Shown here: one piece after another, positions 8,974 to 15,420 of the stretch | How the letters are laid out: each line of letters opens with the position of its first letter | Position numbering within the stretch: the first letter of the stretch is position 1 | DNA from: QYOJ01 sp964642545 | Lineage (GTDB): Bacteria > Bacteroidota > Bacteroidia > Bacteroidales > FEN-979 | Reading direction: 5' to 3' | Assembly: GCA_964642545.1 (NCBI GenBank) | Contig: CAZXQU010000026.1 | Span: forward strand, 1-38,498 | DNA length: 38,498 bases | Position numbers and translations under genes: made by a program | The notes under the pieces: generated by a model | Told to the model about the DNA's origin: nothing | The model's database searches: none | What the model saw: the letters and a program-made list of their open reading frames with translations, nothing else

Positions 8974-8978
8974 CTTTG
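8971..8978 (+). promoter_or_regulatory. Candidate -7 box for the LD-carboxypeptidase gene (TAACTTTG)
   Basis: This is an exact TAnnTTTG match overlapping the antiporter stop codon. Only 12 bases separate it from the ATG at 8991, and 24 from the in-frame ATG at 9003. If this box is used, the first start would have a leader of only a few bases, so the second start is a realistic alternative. Confidence 0.5.
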
Positions 8979-8990
8979 TAGAATCAAGCT

Positions 8991-9905
8991 ATGATCAAGG
9001 ATATGATCCTCCCCCCCTATTTGCATAAAGGTGATAAGGTCGCCATCGTTTCTCCTGCCAGAAGCATCACCTTCGAAGAGGTCTTCCCTGCTATGAAATT
9101 TTTCCAGAAGTGGGGACTGGAAGTGATTCTTGGGACACATGTTTTTGGGAAACATAATCAGTATAGCGGCACGGATGACCAACGTCGGCAGGACCTCCAA
9201 CAGATGCTCGACGACCCCTCTATCAGAGCCATCATTGCTACACGGGGAGGTTATGGAACAGTCAGGATCATCGACAGGCTGGATTTTACAACCTTCTCCA
9301 AACAACCTAAATGGATTGTTGGTTACAGTGATATCACAGTGCTGCACTCCCACATCCACCGGCATCTGGGAATTCAAACACTCCATGCCACGATGCCGTT
9401 CAGCATTAAAGAACAGAATGCCAATGAGATAACAATAGAATCATCGAGAAAGGCTCTCTTCGGTGAAAAAATTTCTTACTCCAAACATATAACTTTTTGG
9501 GATCGAACCGGATTAATGGAAGGCGAATTGGTTGGAGGAAACCTTTCGATCCTGTATAGTTTAGCCGGAACACCTTCTGATATTGATACCAGAGGCAAAA
9601 TTCTGATTCTTGAAGATGTGGATGAATACCTCTACCACCTCGACCGGATGATGATGAACCTGAAACGGAGCGGAAAACTAAGCGAACTGAAAGGGTTGAT
9701 TGTTGGAGGGATGACAGATATGAGAGACAACGAAGTACCATTTGGGAAAAGTGCACATGAAATCATTCAGGAGGCAGTGAAGGAGTATACTTATCCTGTA
9801 TGCTTCGACTTTCCTGCCGGCCATGAAAAACTTAACGTTGCACTATACCTCGGAAGAAAAGCCAAACTGATAGTGGAGAAAGAGGTTTCCCTGCTATTTG
9901 AATGA
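8991..9905 (+). CDS. LD-carboxypeptidase, peptidase family S66
   Basis: A serine peptidase related to LdcA, which removes the terminal D-Ala from tetrapeptide stems of recycled murein in the cytoplasm. It is 304 residues, the normal length. The catalytic triad is present: Ser113 in VGYSDIT, Glu208 in ILEDVDEYLYHLDRM and His278 in FPAGHEKLN. The N-terminal domain opens with LPPYLHKGDKVAIVSPA, typical of the family, and RGGYG lies just before the nucleophile segment. A second ATG at 9003 gives MILPPYL, which is closer to many relatives, so the start is uncertain by four codons. MccF-type immunity proteins share the fold, but the gene neighbourhood favours cell-wall recycling. A REP-like repeat follows the stop. 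Confidence 0.93.
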   Translation: MIKDMILPPYLHKGDKVAIVSPARSITFEEVFPAMKFFQKWGLEVILGTHVFGKHNQYSGTDDQRRQDLQQMLDDPSIRAIIATRGGYGTVRIIDRLDFTTFSKQPKWIVGYSDITVLHSHIHRHLGIQTLHATMPFSIKEQNANEITIESSRKALFGEKISYSKHITFWDRTGLMEGELVGGNLSILYSLAGTPSDIDTRGKILILEDVDEYLYHLDRMMMNLKRSGKLSELKGLIVGGMTDMRDNEVPFGKSAHEIIQEAVKEYTYPVCFDFPAGHEKLNVALYLGRKAKLIVEKEVSLLFE

Positions 9906-9913
9906 TAGTTGCA

Positions 9914-9973
9914 CCCCTCCCCAGTCCTCCCCTGAAGGGGAGGGAGCAAGTCCCCTTTAGGGGATTTAGGGGC
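9914..9973. repeat. GC-rich REP-like palindromic element
   Basis: The stretch is built of C-runs and G-runs: CCTCCCC (9926-9932) pairs with GGGGAGG (9937-9943) around TGAA, then CCCC-TTTA-GGGG (9952-9963), then another TTTAGGGG half (9965-9972). It opens with CCCCTCCCC (9914-9922). The arms could form stacked hairpins in RNA or DNA, possibly ending transcription after the LD-carboxypeptidase gene. Elements of this composition recur between genes in Bacteroidota genomes; copy number here cannot be judged from one window. Confidence 0.75.
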
Positions 9974-9976
9974 TCA

Positions 9977-9996
9977 ATTTCGCTATTTCGCTATTT
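9977..9996. repeat. Octamer tandem repeat ATTTCGCT
   Basis: ATTTCGCT occurs twice in tandem (9977-9984, 9985-9992) followed by a half copy ATTT. It lies between the REP-like element and the yraN start, so the whole spacer upstream of yraN is repeat sequence. Confidence 0.65.
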
Positions 9997-10001
9997 AATC
10001 T

Positions 10002-10367
10002 ATGGGAGCAATACACGAACTGGGCAAACGGGGCGAAGAGCTCGCTGCCCACTATTTGAAAGAAAAGGGGTACAAGATCCTCGAGACCAACTGGCGGTTT
10101 GGGCGGAATGAACTGGATCTGATCGCAGAAGAGAGCGGAATCCTGGTTGTGACTGAAGTGAAAACCCGTCAATCCAACACATTTGGAGAACCGGAAATAG
10201 CTGTGACACGGGAGAAACAACGCTCTATCATACGGTCGGCGAACGCCTATGTAAGATGGAAACGCAGGAATATTGAGGTTCGGTTTGATATCGTCTCAAT
10301 CCTTGTTCAGGGAGAAAAGATAATCATAAATCATATTCCTGATGCCTTTTTTCCGATAGTGAGGTGA
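10002..10367 (+). CDS. yraN: YraN family (UPF0102) endonuclease-fold protein
   Basis: A 121-residue protein of the UPF0102 family, which has a restriction-endonuclease-like fold and is widely linked to DNA repair or processing, though its exact reaction is not established. The N-terminal helix HELGKRGEELAAHYLKEKGY and the core GRNELDLIAEESGILVVTEVKTR are characteristic; Glu and Asp of NELDLI and the E-V-K triad match the PD-(D/E)xK-like pattern. AVTREKQRSIIRSANAY follows, as in relatives. Length is typical. The start at 10002 directly follows the octamer repeat. A longer frame beginning at 9902 reads through the GC-rich repeat and is not a gene. Confidence 0.92.
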   Translation: MGAIHELGKRGEELAAHYLKEKGYKILETNWRFGRNELDLIAEESGILVVTEVKTRQSNTFGEPEIAVTREKQRSIIRSANAYVRWKRRNIEVRFDIVSILVQGEKIIINHIPDAFFPIVR

Positions 10368-10372
10368 TAGAA

Positions 10373-10415
10373 TTTATTTATATACTATATTTGTAAAATA
10401 TAAATAAATAGTATA
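10373..10415. promoter_or_regulatory. Nested AT-rich inverted repeats around a -7 box: likely toxin-antitoxin operator
   Basis: Two perfect dyads interlock here: TTTATTTATA (10373-10382) with TATAAATAAA (10399-10408), and TATACTAT (10381-10388) with ATAGTATA (10408-10415). Between them lies TATATTTG (10386-10393), an exact TAnnTTTG box. The antitoxin ATG at 10420 follows directly. Ribbon-helix-helix antitoxins commonly repress their own operon by binding short palindromes over the promoter, so this is the expected place and form of an operator; binding itself is inference. Confidence 0.6.
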
Positions 10416-10419
10416 AATC

Positions 10420-10653
10420 ATGACAACTTTTACGAGCTCACTTCCTGAAGATTTGCTGGGCAAGTTGCATAAAATGGCAAAGAAGCTATCCGTCCCAAAA
10501 AATACGATCATTGAAAAAGCACTGGAGATCTATCTCGACCAGCTCACGCGGGCCGAGTATGTCAGATCATACGAGCAGGCTGGAATGGATGAAGATGTCA
10601 TGATTATGGCAGAAGAGGGGATGGAGGATTATCTGGAACAGCTTAACAAATGA
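10420..10653 (+). CDS. Ribbon-helix-helix antitoxin
   Basis: A 77-residue protein with an N-terminal ribbon-helix-helix DNA-binding fold (CopG/MetJ type). A short beta segment MTTFTSSLPEDL is followed by two helices with LHKMAKKLSVPKNTIIEKAL and a following YLDQL. The acidic C-terminal tail (MDEDVMIMAEEGMEDYLEQL, about 53-74) fits a toxin-neutralising segment. Its last four bases overlap the downstream toxin start (ATGA), the usual translational coupling of such pairs. It probably also represses its own promoter through the dyads at 10373-10415. MazF is more often paired with an AbrB-type MazE, so this is the RHH variant of the pair. Confidence 0.87.
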   Translation: MTTFTSSLPEDLLGKLHKMAKKLSVPKNTIIEKALEIYLDQLTRAEYVRSYEQAGMDEDVMIMAEEGMEDYLEQLNK

Positions 10654-10982
10654 AGCAACGCGAAATCTGGTATGCTGACCTTAATCCGGTAAAGGGAAGC
10701 GAACAGAAAGGGCATCGTCCGGTTGTCATCATCAGCGGAAACCTGTTAAATACCTACCTGCAGGTTGTAATTGCCTGCCCCTTAACCACAAAAATCAAAG
10801 GATATAAAGGCAATATCATTCTGGAACCAGATGACAGAAACGGGATATCTAAGAAATCGGAGATTATGGTATTTCACATCCGTTCTATCTCTAAAGAGAG
10901 GCTGATACGGAAGATCGGTTGTATTTCGGATATGCAGTTAAAAGAGATCAAGCAGGGCCTGGATGATATCCTGAGGTACTAA
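10650..10982 (+). CDS. MazF/PemK-family mRNA interferase toxin
   Basis: A 110-residue toxin of the MazF/PemK/CcdB-like fold, expected to cleave RNA at short sequence motifs when not bound by its antitoxin. Diagnostic segments are the start KQREIWYADLNPVKGSEQKG, the following HRPVVIIS, and VVIACPLTTKI near residues 42-52. The conserved Arg/Thr active-site region and the FHIRSISKERL strand-helix (about 75-85) are intact. It overlaps the antitoxin by 4 bases. The target motif cannot be predicted from the sequence. Its stop runs directly into a 10-bp palindrome and the promoter of the C69 peptidase gene. Confidence 0.92.
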   Translation: MKQREIWYADLNPVKGSEQKGHRPVVIISGNLLNTYLQVVIACPLTTKIKGYKGNIILEPDDRNGISKKSEIMVFHIRSISKERLIRKIGCISDMQLKEIKQGLDDILRY

Positions 10983-11006
10983 TGTGATCACAATATCTTA
11001 TTTTTG
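10983..11006 (+). promoter_or_regulatory. Palindrome TGTGATCACA and -7 box TATTTTTG before the C69 peptidase gene
   Basis: TGTGATCACA (10983-10992) is a perfect 10-bp palindrome that abuts a TAnnTTTG match, TATTTTTG (10999-11006), 35 bases before the ATG at 11042. The palindrome would sit over the spacer of this promoter, a position suited to an operator. It contains CRP-like half sites without the usual 6-base spacer, so a CRP-family regulator is only a guess. Confidence 0.45.
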
Positions 11007-11041
11007 TTCTCTTTCCAATGTAAACCCAACACCCTCTGCCC

Positions 11042-12679
11042 ATGAAAAAAATACTGTCGTTTACAATCCTTATTCTACTCATTTCAGTTCAGCAAAATTA
11101 TTCCTGCACTATCATCGTTGCCGGAAAGAAGGCTACTACCGACGGTTCGGTGATTGTATCACACTCTGATGCCGGGCCCGATTGCCGGTTCCGCGTGATC
11201 CCACGGATGAAATTTCCAAAAGGTTCGTTAACCCCGGTTTACTGGGGTATCCAGAACCCCCAACAACCGCTGGATTCCTATGGCGACACCCTTGGATTTA
11301 TTCCACAGGTAGGGGAGACTTATCAATACATTCATTCAGCCTACAGCCACATCAATGAATTCCAGTTGGCCATTGGCGAGAGTACGATGAGCCAGAGGGA
11401 TGAGCTGCGTGTAGAACGAGATACCGACAAACAGATTATGACGGTTGAGCAGGCGATGATTTTTGCGCTTCAGCGCTGTAAAACAGCTCGTGGAGCATTG
11501 ACTCTCATCACAGATCTGATGGATACTTACGGGTTTCTTCCCTCCTGCGGGCTCGAATCAGAGTGCCTGGCGATAGGTGATAAGAATGAGGTTTGGATCC
11601 TGGAGCTCTTTTCCGTTGGTCCCGACTGGGACCCAGGCAGCAGTAAACCCGGAGCCTTGTGGGCTGCCCAGCGGCTTCCCGACGATCATGCGGCGATGAT
11701 CCCAAACTGGAGCATCATCGGAGAGATCGACTTAGTCGACACCAATAATTTCAAGGCTTCCTCCAATTACCAGCAAATCGCCATCGAACATGGGTGGTGG
11801 GATCCGGCATCCGGGAAGGAGTTTATATGGAAAGAGATCTATCCACCAGTACTGCGTGAATGGGCTACCAGCCGCTTCTGGCTTTTTCACGCACTATACG
11901 CTCCCGACTTGCCCTACCTGCCCAACCGTTGGACAACCGACCCGTTCAAGGGAGATGATCAATACACACAATTCGTTGAACCTCTGTCGCTTTATCCCTT
12001 CTCTATCAAACCTAACAAACTCATCTCTGTAAAGGATGTGATGGATTTCCAGCGGTCGACCTTTACCGGTACGATCTACGATAAGGAGATGGCTCCAGGA
12101 TGGTATCTCCCTTCCGACAGCGGCACGCTGGAGCGGAGTGTGCTCACTACTCCCTTCCCAACGATAGAAACACGCAAACTGCTGAAGATCAACAGACGTC
12201 GTAACGTAGCGCGGGCCCGGGGAGAGTATGGGATGATTGCGCAGCTTCGCTCATGGCTCCCGGATGCCGTTGGTGGCGTCTATTACGTCTACGTGGACAA
12301 CGCCTACACGAGCGCTTATGTTCCCATCTATGCTGGTGTGACTGACGTCGCAGCGTGTTATAAAATATGGGATAAGGAAAAATTTGACGATAACTCAATC
12401 CGCTGGTGTGTCGACTTTGTGGATAATCTCCTCTACCTCAGATGGCAGGATGCCGTCAAAGATTTGCATGCAGTAAGGGATCCCTTTGAACAACAATTTC
12501 TTGACGACCAGGCAACAGTTGATGAAAAGGCAGTTGAATTGTTAAAAAAGAACCCCGAAAAAGGAAAGGAGTACCTCACTGGCATCACCATCGACCGCAT
12601 GAACCAGGTGCACAAAATGTTCCAGGACCTTCGGATCACTCTGATTGAAAAATATACTAATAATAAACAAGGGATTTAG
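11042..12679 (+). CDS. Exported dipeptidase, peptidase family C69
   Basis: An N-terminal-nucleophile hydrolase of 545 residues that cleaves dipeptides. A signal-like N-terminus (MKKILSFTILILLISVQ) leads straight to Cys22 in YSCTIIVAGKKATTDGSV, the conserved nucleophile of family C69; processing before Cys22 would expose it as the active N-terminal residue. Further family segments are VIVSHSDAG near residue 38, TARGALTLITDLMDTYG (about 146-162), and DKNEVWILELFSVGPDW. Length is normal for the family. The signal peptide suggests a periplasmic or surface location, where it could complete breakdown of peptides released by secreted proteases. The convergent RNase H gene ends only 5 bases away. Confidence 0.93.
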   Translation: MKKILSFTILILLISVQQNYSCTIIVAGKKATTDGSVIVSHSDAGPDCRFRVIPRMKFPKGSLTPVYWGIQNPQQPLDSYGDTLGFIPQVGETYQYIHSAYSHINEFQLAIGESTMSQRDELRVERDTDKQIMTVEQAMIFALQRCKTARGALTLITDLMDTYGFLPSCGLESECLAIGDKNEVWILELFSVGPDWDPGSSKPGALWAAQRLPDDHAAMIPNWSIIGEIDLVDTNNFKASSNYQQIAIEHGWWDPASGKEFIWKEIYPPVLREWATSRFWLFHALYAPDLPYLPNRWTTDPFKGDDQYTQFVEPLSLYPFSIKPNKLISVKDVMDFQRSTFTGTIYDKEMAPGWYLPSDSGTLERSVLTTPFPTIETRKLLKINRRRNVARARGEYGMIAQLRSWLPDAVGGVYYVYVDNAYTSAYVPIYAGVTDVAACYKIWDKEKFDDNSIRWCVDFVDNLLYLRWQDAVKDLHAVRDPFEQQFLDDQATVDEKAVELLKKNPEKGKEYLTGITIDRMNQVHKMFQDLRITLIEKYTNNKQGI

Positions 12680-12684
12680 GAGTA

Positions 12685-13317
12685 CTACTTCCTCCCAAAA
12701 TCTGCCGGGATCTCCCCCCAATATTCGGTTTCCCATTTGAGAACCTTATTGGGCCAGGAGTTGTTTCGTAACCAGTTCTCAGCTCTGTCGAGAAGTTTGA
12801 ACAGCTCTTCGTTTTTCGCTGTTCGCTCCAGTTTGGTGTTGGTTGTTTTTTTTCGTACCCAGGCGATGGCGGTACGGGAGTCGGAATAGATCGGCCAGTC
12901 GGAGTTGCGTTGTCCGAGGTAAGCAAGCGCATGCACAACGGCAAGGAACTCACCGATGTTTACTGTCCCTTCCGGATACGGACCTTGATGGAAGAGTTGA
13001 GCTCCCGACTTCGTATCGACCCCGCGATATTCAAGGATGCCGGGGTTTCCACTGCAGGCAGCATCCACGCAGATGCTGTCGGGGATAGGAGTTCCAATCA
13101 AGGGATTATTGCAAACGATCTTCTTGGGAGCAGCCAGATCCCTTTTCATGTATTTTTCATGGTCGTCCTGAAAGGCAGCCTCCGCCAGCTCTTTTGTAGG
13201 AAAACCTTTATACTTGGCTCCGTTGTATCCCTCCACCTGCTTTTTGCAATCGCTCCATCCGGTATAAATTCCCGGCTGTTTCCCCACCCACACAACATAA
13301 AACTTATTCTTCGGCAT
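12685..13317 (-). CDS. Ribonuclease H with N-terminal viroplasmin-type domain
   Basis: A 210-residue RNase H1-type enzyme that degrades the RNA strand of RNA-DNA hybrids. The N-terminal viroplasmin-like hybrid-binding domain (about 5-50) reads YVVWVGKQPGIYTGW and YKGFPTKELAEAAF. The catalytic domain follows, with Asp85 in CVDAACSGNPG, Glu123 in NIGEFLAVVHAL and Asp146 in IYSDSRTAI; the fourth acidic residue is probably near the C-terminal WGEIPADFGRK. The ATG at 13317 gives MPKNKFYVVW, matching relatives. A TATCTTTG box with a TTG 17 bases further upstream lies just before it. The 157-residue plus-strand frame over the gene is an antisense shadow. Confidence 0.94.
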   Translation of the reverse strand: MPKNKFYVVWVGKQPGIYTGWSDCKKQVEGYNGAKYKGFPTKELAEAAFQDDHEKYMKRDLAAPKKIVCNNPLIGTPIPDSICVDAACSGNPGILEYRGVDTKSGAQLFHQGPYPEGTVNIGEFLAVVHALAYLGQRNSDWPIYSDSRTAIAWVRKKTTNTKLERTAKNEELFKLLDRAENWLRNNSWPNKVLKWETEYWGEIPADFGRK

Positions 13318-13335
13318 CAGTTAAGAGTTTCAGGT

Positions 13336-13362
13336 CAAAGATACAACAATCATAAAACCACA
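13336..13362 (-). promoter_or_regulatory. Candidate promoter of the RNase H gene (TTG-17-TATCTTTG)
   Basis: On the minus strand, TTG (13360-13362) is followed after 17 bases by TATCTTTG (13336-13343), matching the Bacteroidota -33/-7 pattern. The ATG is 18 bases further on. It overlaps the region upstream of the divergent flippase promoter. Confidence 0.6.
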
Positions 13363-13372
13363 ATTCTTTCGT

Positions 13373-13380
13373 TACATTTG
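13373..13380 (+). promoter_or_regulatory. Candidate -7 box for the flippase gene (TACATTTG)
   Basis: An exact TAnnTTTG match that ends 5 bases before the ATG at 13386. With initiation a few bases after the box, the transcript would start at or next to the start codon and be leaderless or nearly so. Confidence 0.5.
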
Positions 13381-13385
13381 TAATC

Positions 13386-14909
13386 ATGAATCCAATCAAG
13401 CGTCTGGCAGGTCAAACAGCCATCTACGGACTACCATTCATCATTTCAAGAATTCTCTTTTACCTTCTTGTCCCTTTGTATACCCGCCTCTTCTTGCCTG
13501 GGGAATATGGAACTGTCAGTGTCTTCTATTCATACACAGCACTCCTTATAGTGATTCTTACTTATGGAATGGAAACAGCCTTTTTTCGCTATTCACAGGA
13601 GGAACCCGATAAGAACAGGGTTTTTAGTACATCATTCATCTCGCTTGTTATCTCGACCTTACTTTTTTTATTTCTTGCTATCGGATTTTCAGGAACTGTA
13701 GCTTCCTGGATCCAATATCCCGACAAGCAGATTTATGTGATCTGGTTTGCCCTGATCATAGGGTTTGACATTGTTACCACCATTCCATTTGCCAAACTAA
13801 GAGCCCTCAACAGGCCCATCCGTTTTGCGTATCTTAAGGTGATCAATGTTTCAACAGCCGTTTTCTTCAACCTGTTTTTTCTTTTACTGTGTCCATATAT
13901 CCTAAATAATAGCTCTTCTGAAGTCGCTGTCAAATCTATCCTGTTTATCTATAATCCCGATTGGGGGATTGAGTATATTTTCATCGCCAACCTGATAGCG
14001 TCCGCATTAACATTCCTTTTACTGATTCCGGAGATGACCGGTTTCAAGCTTGTTTTCGACCGTATTCTCTGGAAACGGATGTTCCTTTATGCTTTTCCTC
14101 TTTTATTTGCCGGCATGGCAGGAATTATAAACGAAACCTTCGACCGGATTCTGCTCAGGTATATGCTTCCTCCAGATATTGCCGCAGCCGAGGTGGGCAT
14201 TTATAGTGCCTGTTATAAGATTGCCATCCTGATGACTATTTTCATCACGGCATATCGCTATGCGGCCGACCCGTTCTTCTTCTCGTATTACAAAAGAGAC
14301 GACGCTAAAGTCACGTATGCTAAGGTGATGAACTATTTTGTCATCTCTGTATCTATCATCTTCCTGGCTACTATGTTGTATCTCGACGATTTTGTGATGC
14401 CCCTGTTAATCGGGAAAGAATACTGGGAGGGCAAAGCCGTGATCCCAATTTTGATGCTGGCTCATCTCTTCCTGGGTGTTTATTACAACCTCTCCATTTG
14501 GTATAAGCTTACCGGCCAGACGAATTACGGAGCATGGTTGGGAATCCTTGGGGCAGTAATCACCGTAGGGTTGAATATCCTGTGGATTCCGAGGTCGCCC
14601 GATCACTATCTCTCAGGCTACATGGGATCTGCCTGGGCAACATTTATCGGATATGGGGTCATGCTGGTACTCTCATACATTCTGGGCCAGAAATATTACA
14701 GGGTTCCTTATCAGTTGAAGAAGATCTTTACTTACCTGGGAATTGCCATTGGGTTCTATTATCTAACGGTTTTTATTAAGCCCGAAACTGTACTCATAAG
14801 TGTTGCATTTCATTCCCTGCTGTTGATACTATACCTGTTGATTATCGCGTTTATGGAGAGAAAAGATATGGTGTCGCTGTGGGCTTCCATCCGCCGAAAA
14901 AACAGTTAG
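13386..14909 (+). CDS. Wzx-like polysaccharide flippase (MOP superfamily)
   Basis: A polytopic inner-membrane protein of 507 residues with about 12-14 hydrophobic helices, of the oligosaccharide/lipopolysaccharide flippase group. The opening KRLAGQTAIYGLPFIISRIL, followed by FYLLVPLYTRLFLPGEYGTVSVF, is typical of this family, as are FDRILLRYMLPPDIAAAEVGIYSACYKIA in the middle (a 29-residue segment given here in parts: FDRILLRYMLPP, AEVGIYSACYKIA) and the later GKEYWEGKAVIPILML. Such proteins move lipid-linked sugars across the membrane; the substrate is unknown because no glycosyltransferase genes lie next to it. It stands alone between RNase H and dut and has its own candidate promoter. Confidence 0.9.
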   Translation: MNPIKRLAGQTAIYGLPFIISRILFYLLVPLYTRLFLPGEYGTVSVFYSYTALLIVILTYGMETAFFRYSQEEPDKNRVFSTSFISLVISTLLFLFLAIGFSGTVASWIQYPDKQIYVIWFALIIGFDIVTTIPFAKLRALNRPIRFAYLKVINVSTAVFFNLFFLLLCPYILNNSSSEVAVKSILFIYNPDWGIEYIFIANLIASALTFLLLIPEMTGFKLVFDRILWKRMFLYAFPLLFAGMAGIINETFDRILLRYMLPPDIAAAEVGIYSACYKIAILMTIFITAYRYAADPFFFSYYKRDDAKVTYAKVMNYFVISVSIIFLATMLYLDDFVMPLLIGKEYWEGKAVIPILMLAHLFLGVYYNLSIWYKLTGQTNYGAWLGILGAVITVGLNILWIPRSPDHYLSGYMGSAWATFIGYGVMLVLSYILGQKYYRVPYQLKKIFTYLGIAIGFYYLTVFIKPETVLISVAFHSLLLILYLLIIAFMERKDMVSLWASIRRKNS

Positions 14910-14927
14910 AGTCATCCTGCTTTTTAT

Positions 14928-14935
14928 TAACTTTG
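14928..14935 (+). promoter_or_regulatory. Candidate -7 box for the dut operon (TAACTTTG)
   Basis: An exact TAnnTTTG match 16 bases before the dut ATG at 14952, in the short gap after the flippase. It would drive the five-gene dut to EamA run, since no other good match occurs inside that run. Confidence 0.55.
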
Positions 14936-14951
14936 CCGCTTTCAATTGATT

Positions 14952-15386
14952 ATGAAGGTTAAGATTGTTAACAAATCCCATCATCCTTTGCCGGCTTATG
15001 AAACTGACTCATCTGCAGGTATGGATCTCCGCGCTTTTCTTGGTGAAGATATTTTTATGAAGCCTCTTGAACGAGCATTGGTCCCAACGGGTCTTTTTAT
15101 TGAGCTGCCTGATGGATTCGAAGCGCAGGTGCGGCCTCGTAGCGGATTGGCTGTTAAAAAAGGGATCACAGTATTGAATAGTCCAGGGACCATTGATGCA
15201 GATTACCGTGGAGAAATCAAAGTGATCCTGGTCAATCTCTCTTCAGAAGAGTATGTTGTGAAGGATGGGGAGCGGGTTGCACAGATGATCATCTCTGCCC
15301 ATGGCAAAGCAGAATGGGTTGAAGTTGACGACCTGAAGGAAACGATTCGTGGAGCTGGAGGATTTGGTCACACGGGAACCAGCTAA
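14952..15386 (+). CDS. dut: dUTP diphosphatase (dUTPase)
   Basis: A trimeric cytoplasmic enzyme that hydrolyses dUTP to dUMP and pyrophosphate, keeping uracil out of DNA. From the ATG at 14952 it has 144 residues, typical length; a TTG two codons upstream is in frame but less likely. All five motifs are present: AGMDLRA, the RSGLA motif in RPRSGLAVKKG, GTIDADYRGE with the catalytic Asp, ERVAQMII, and the flexible C-terminal arm RGAGGFGHTGTS, which caps the active site. It heads an operon with the TPR, DUF4292, EnvC-like and EamA genes. The heptamer repeat begins 5 bases after its stop. Confidence 0.97.
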   Translation: MKVKIVNKSHHPLPAYETDSSAGMDLRAFLGEDIFMKPLERALVPTGLFIELPDGFEAQVRPRSGLAVKKGITVLNSPGTIDADYRGEIKVILVNLSSEEYVVKDGERVAQMIISAHGKAEWVEVDDLKETIRGAGGFGHTGTS

Positions 15387-15390
15387 AATC

Positions 15391-15418
15391 AATGAGGAAT
15401 TAGGAATGAGGAATGGAA
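15391..15418. repeat. Heptamer tandem repeat AATGAGG at the dut/TPR junction
   Basis: AATGAGG (15391-15397), AATTAGG (15398-15404) and AATGAGG (15405-15411) are in strict 7-bp register, followed by a degenerate AATGGAA (15412-15418). The array fills the space between the dut stop and the start of the TPR gene and supplies one candidate start codon (15406). The unit is the same family as the array at 31768-31802 read on the opposite strand. Confidence 0.75.
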
Positions 15419-15420
15419 AG

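Noticed and set aside
9902..10111. A 69-codon frame upstream of and overlapping yraN
   Set aside because: Its first half is a translation of the GC-rich REP-like element (LPSPPLKGREQ type) and its second half is an out-of-frame reading of yraN.
12910..13383. A 157-codon plus-strand frame antisense to the RNase H gene
   Set aside because: The RNase H on the other strand has all domains and catalytic residues, and the plus frame has no recognisable feature.
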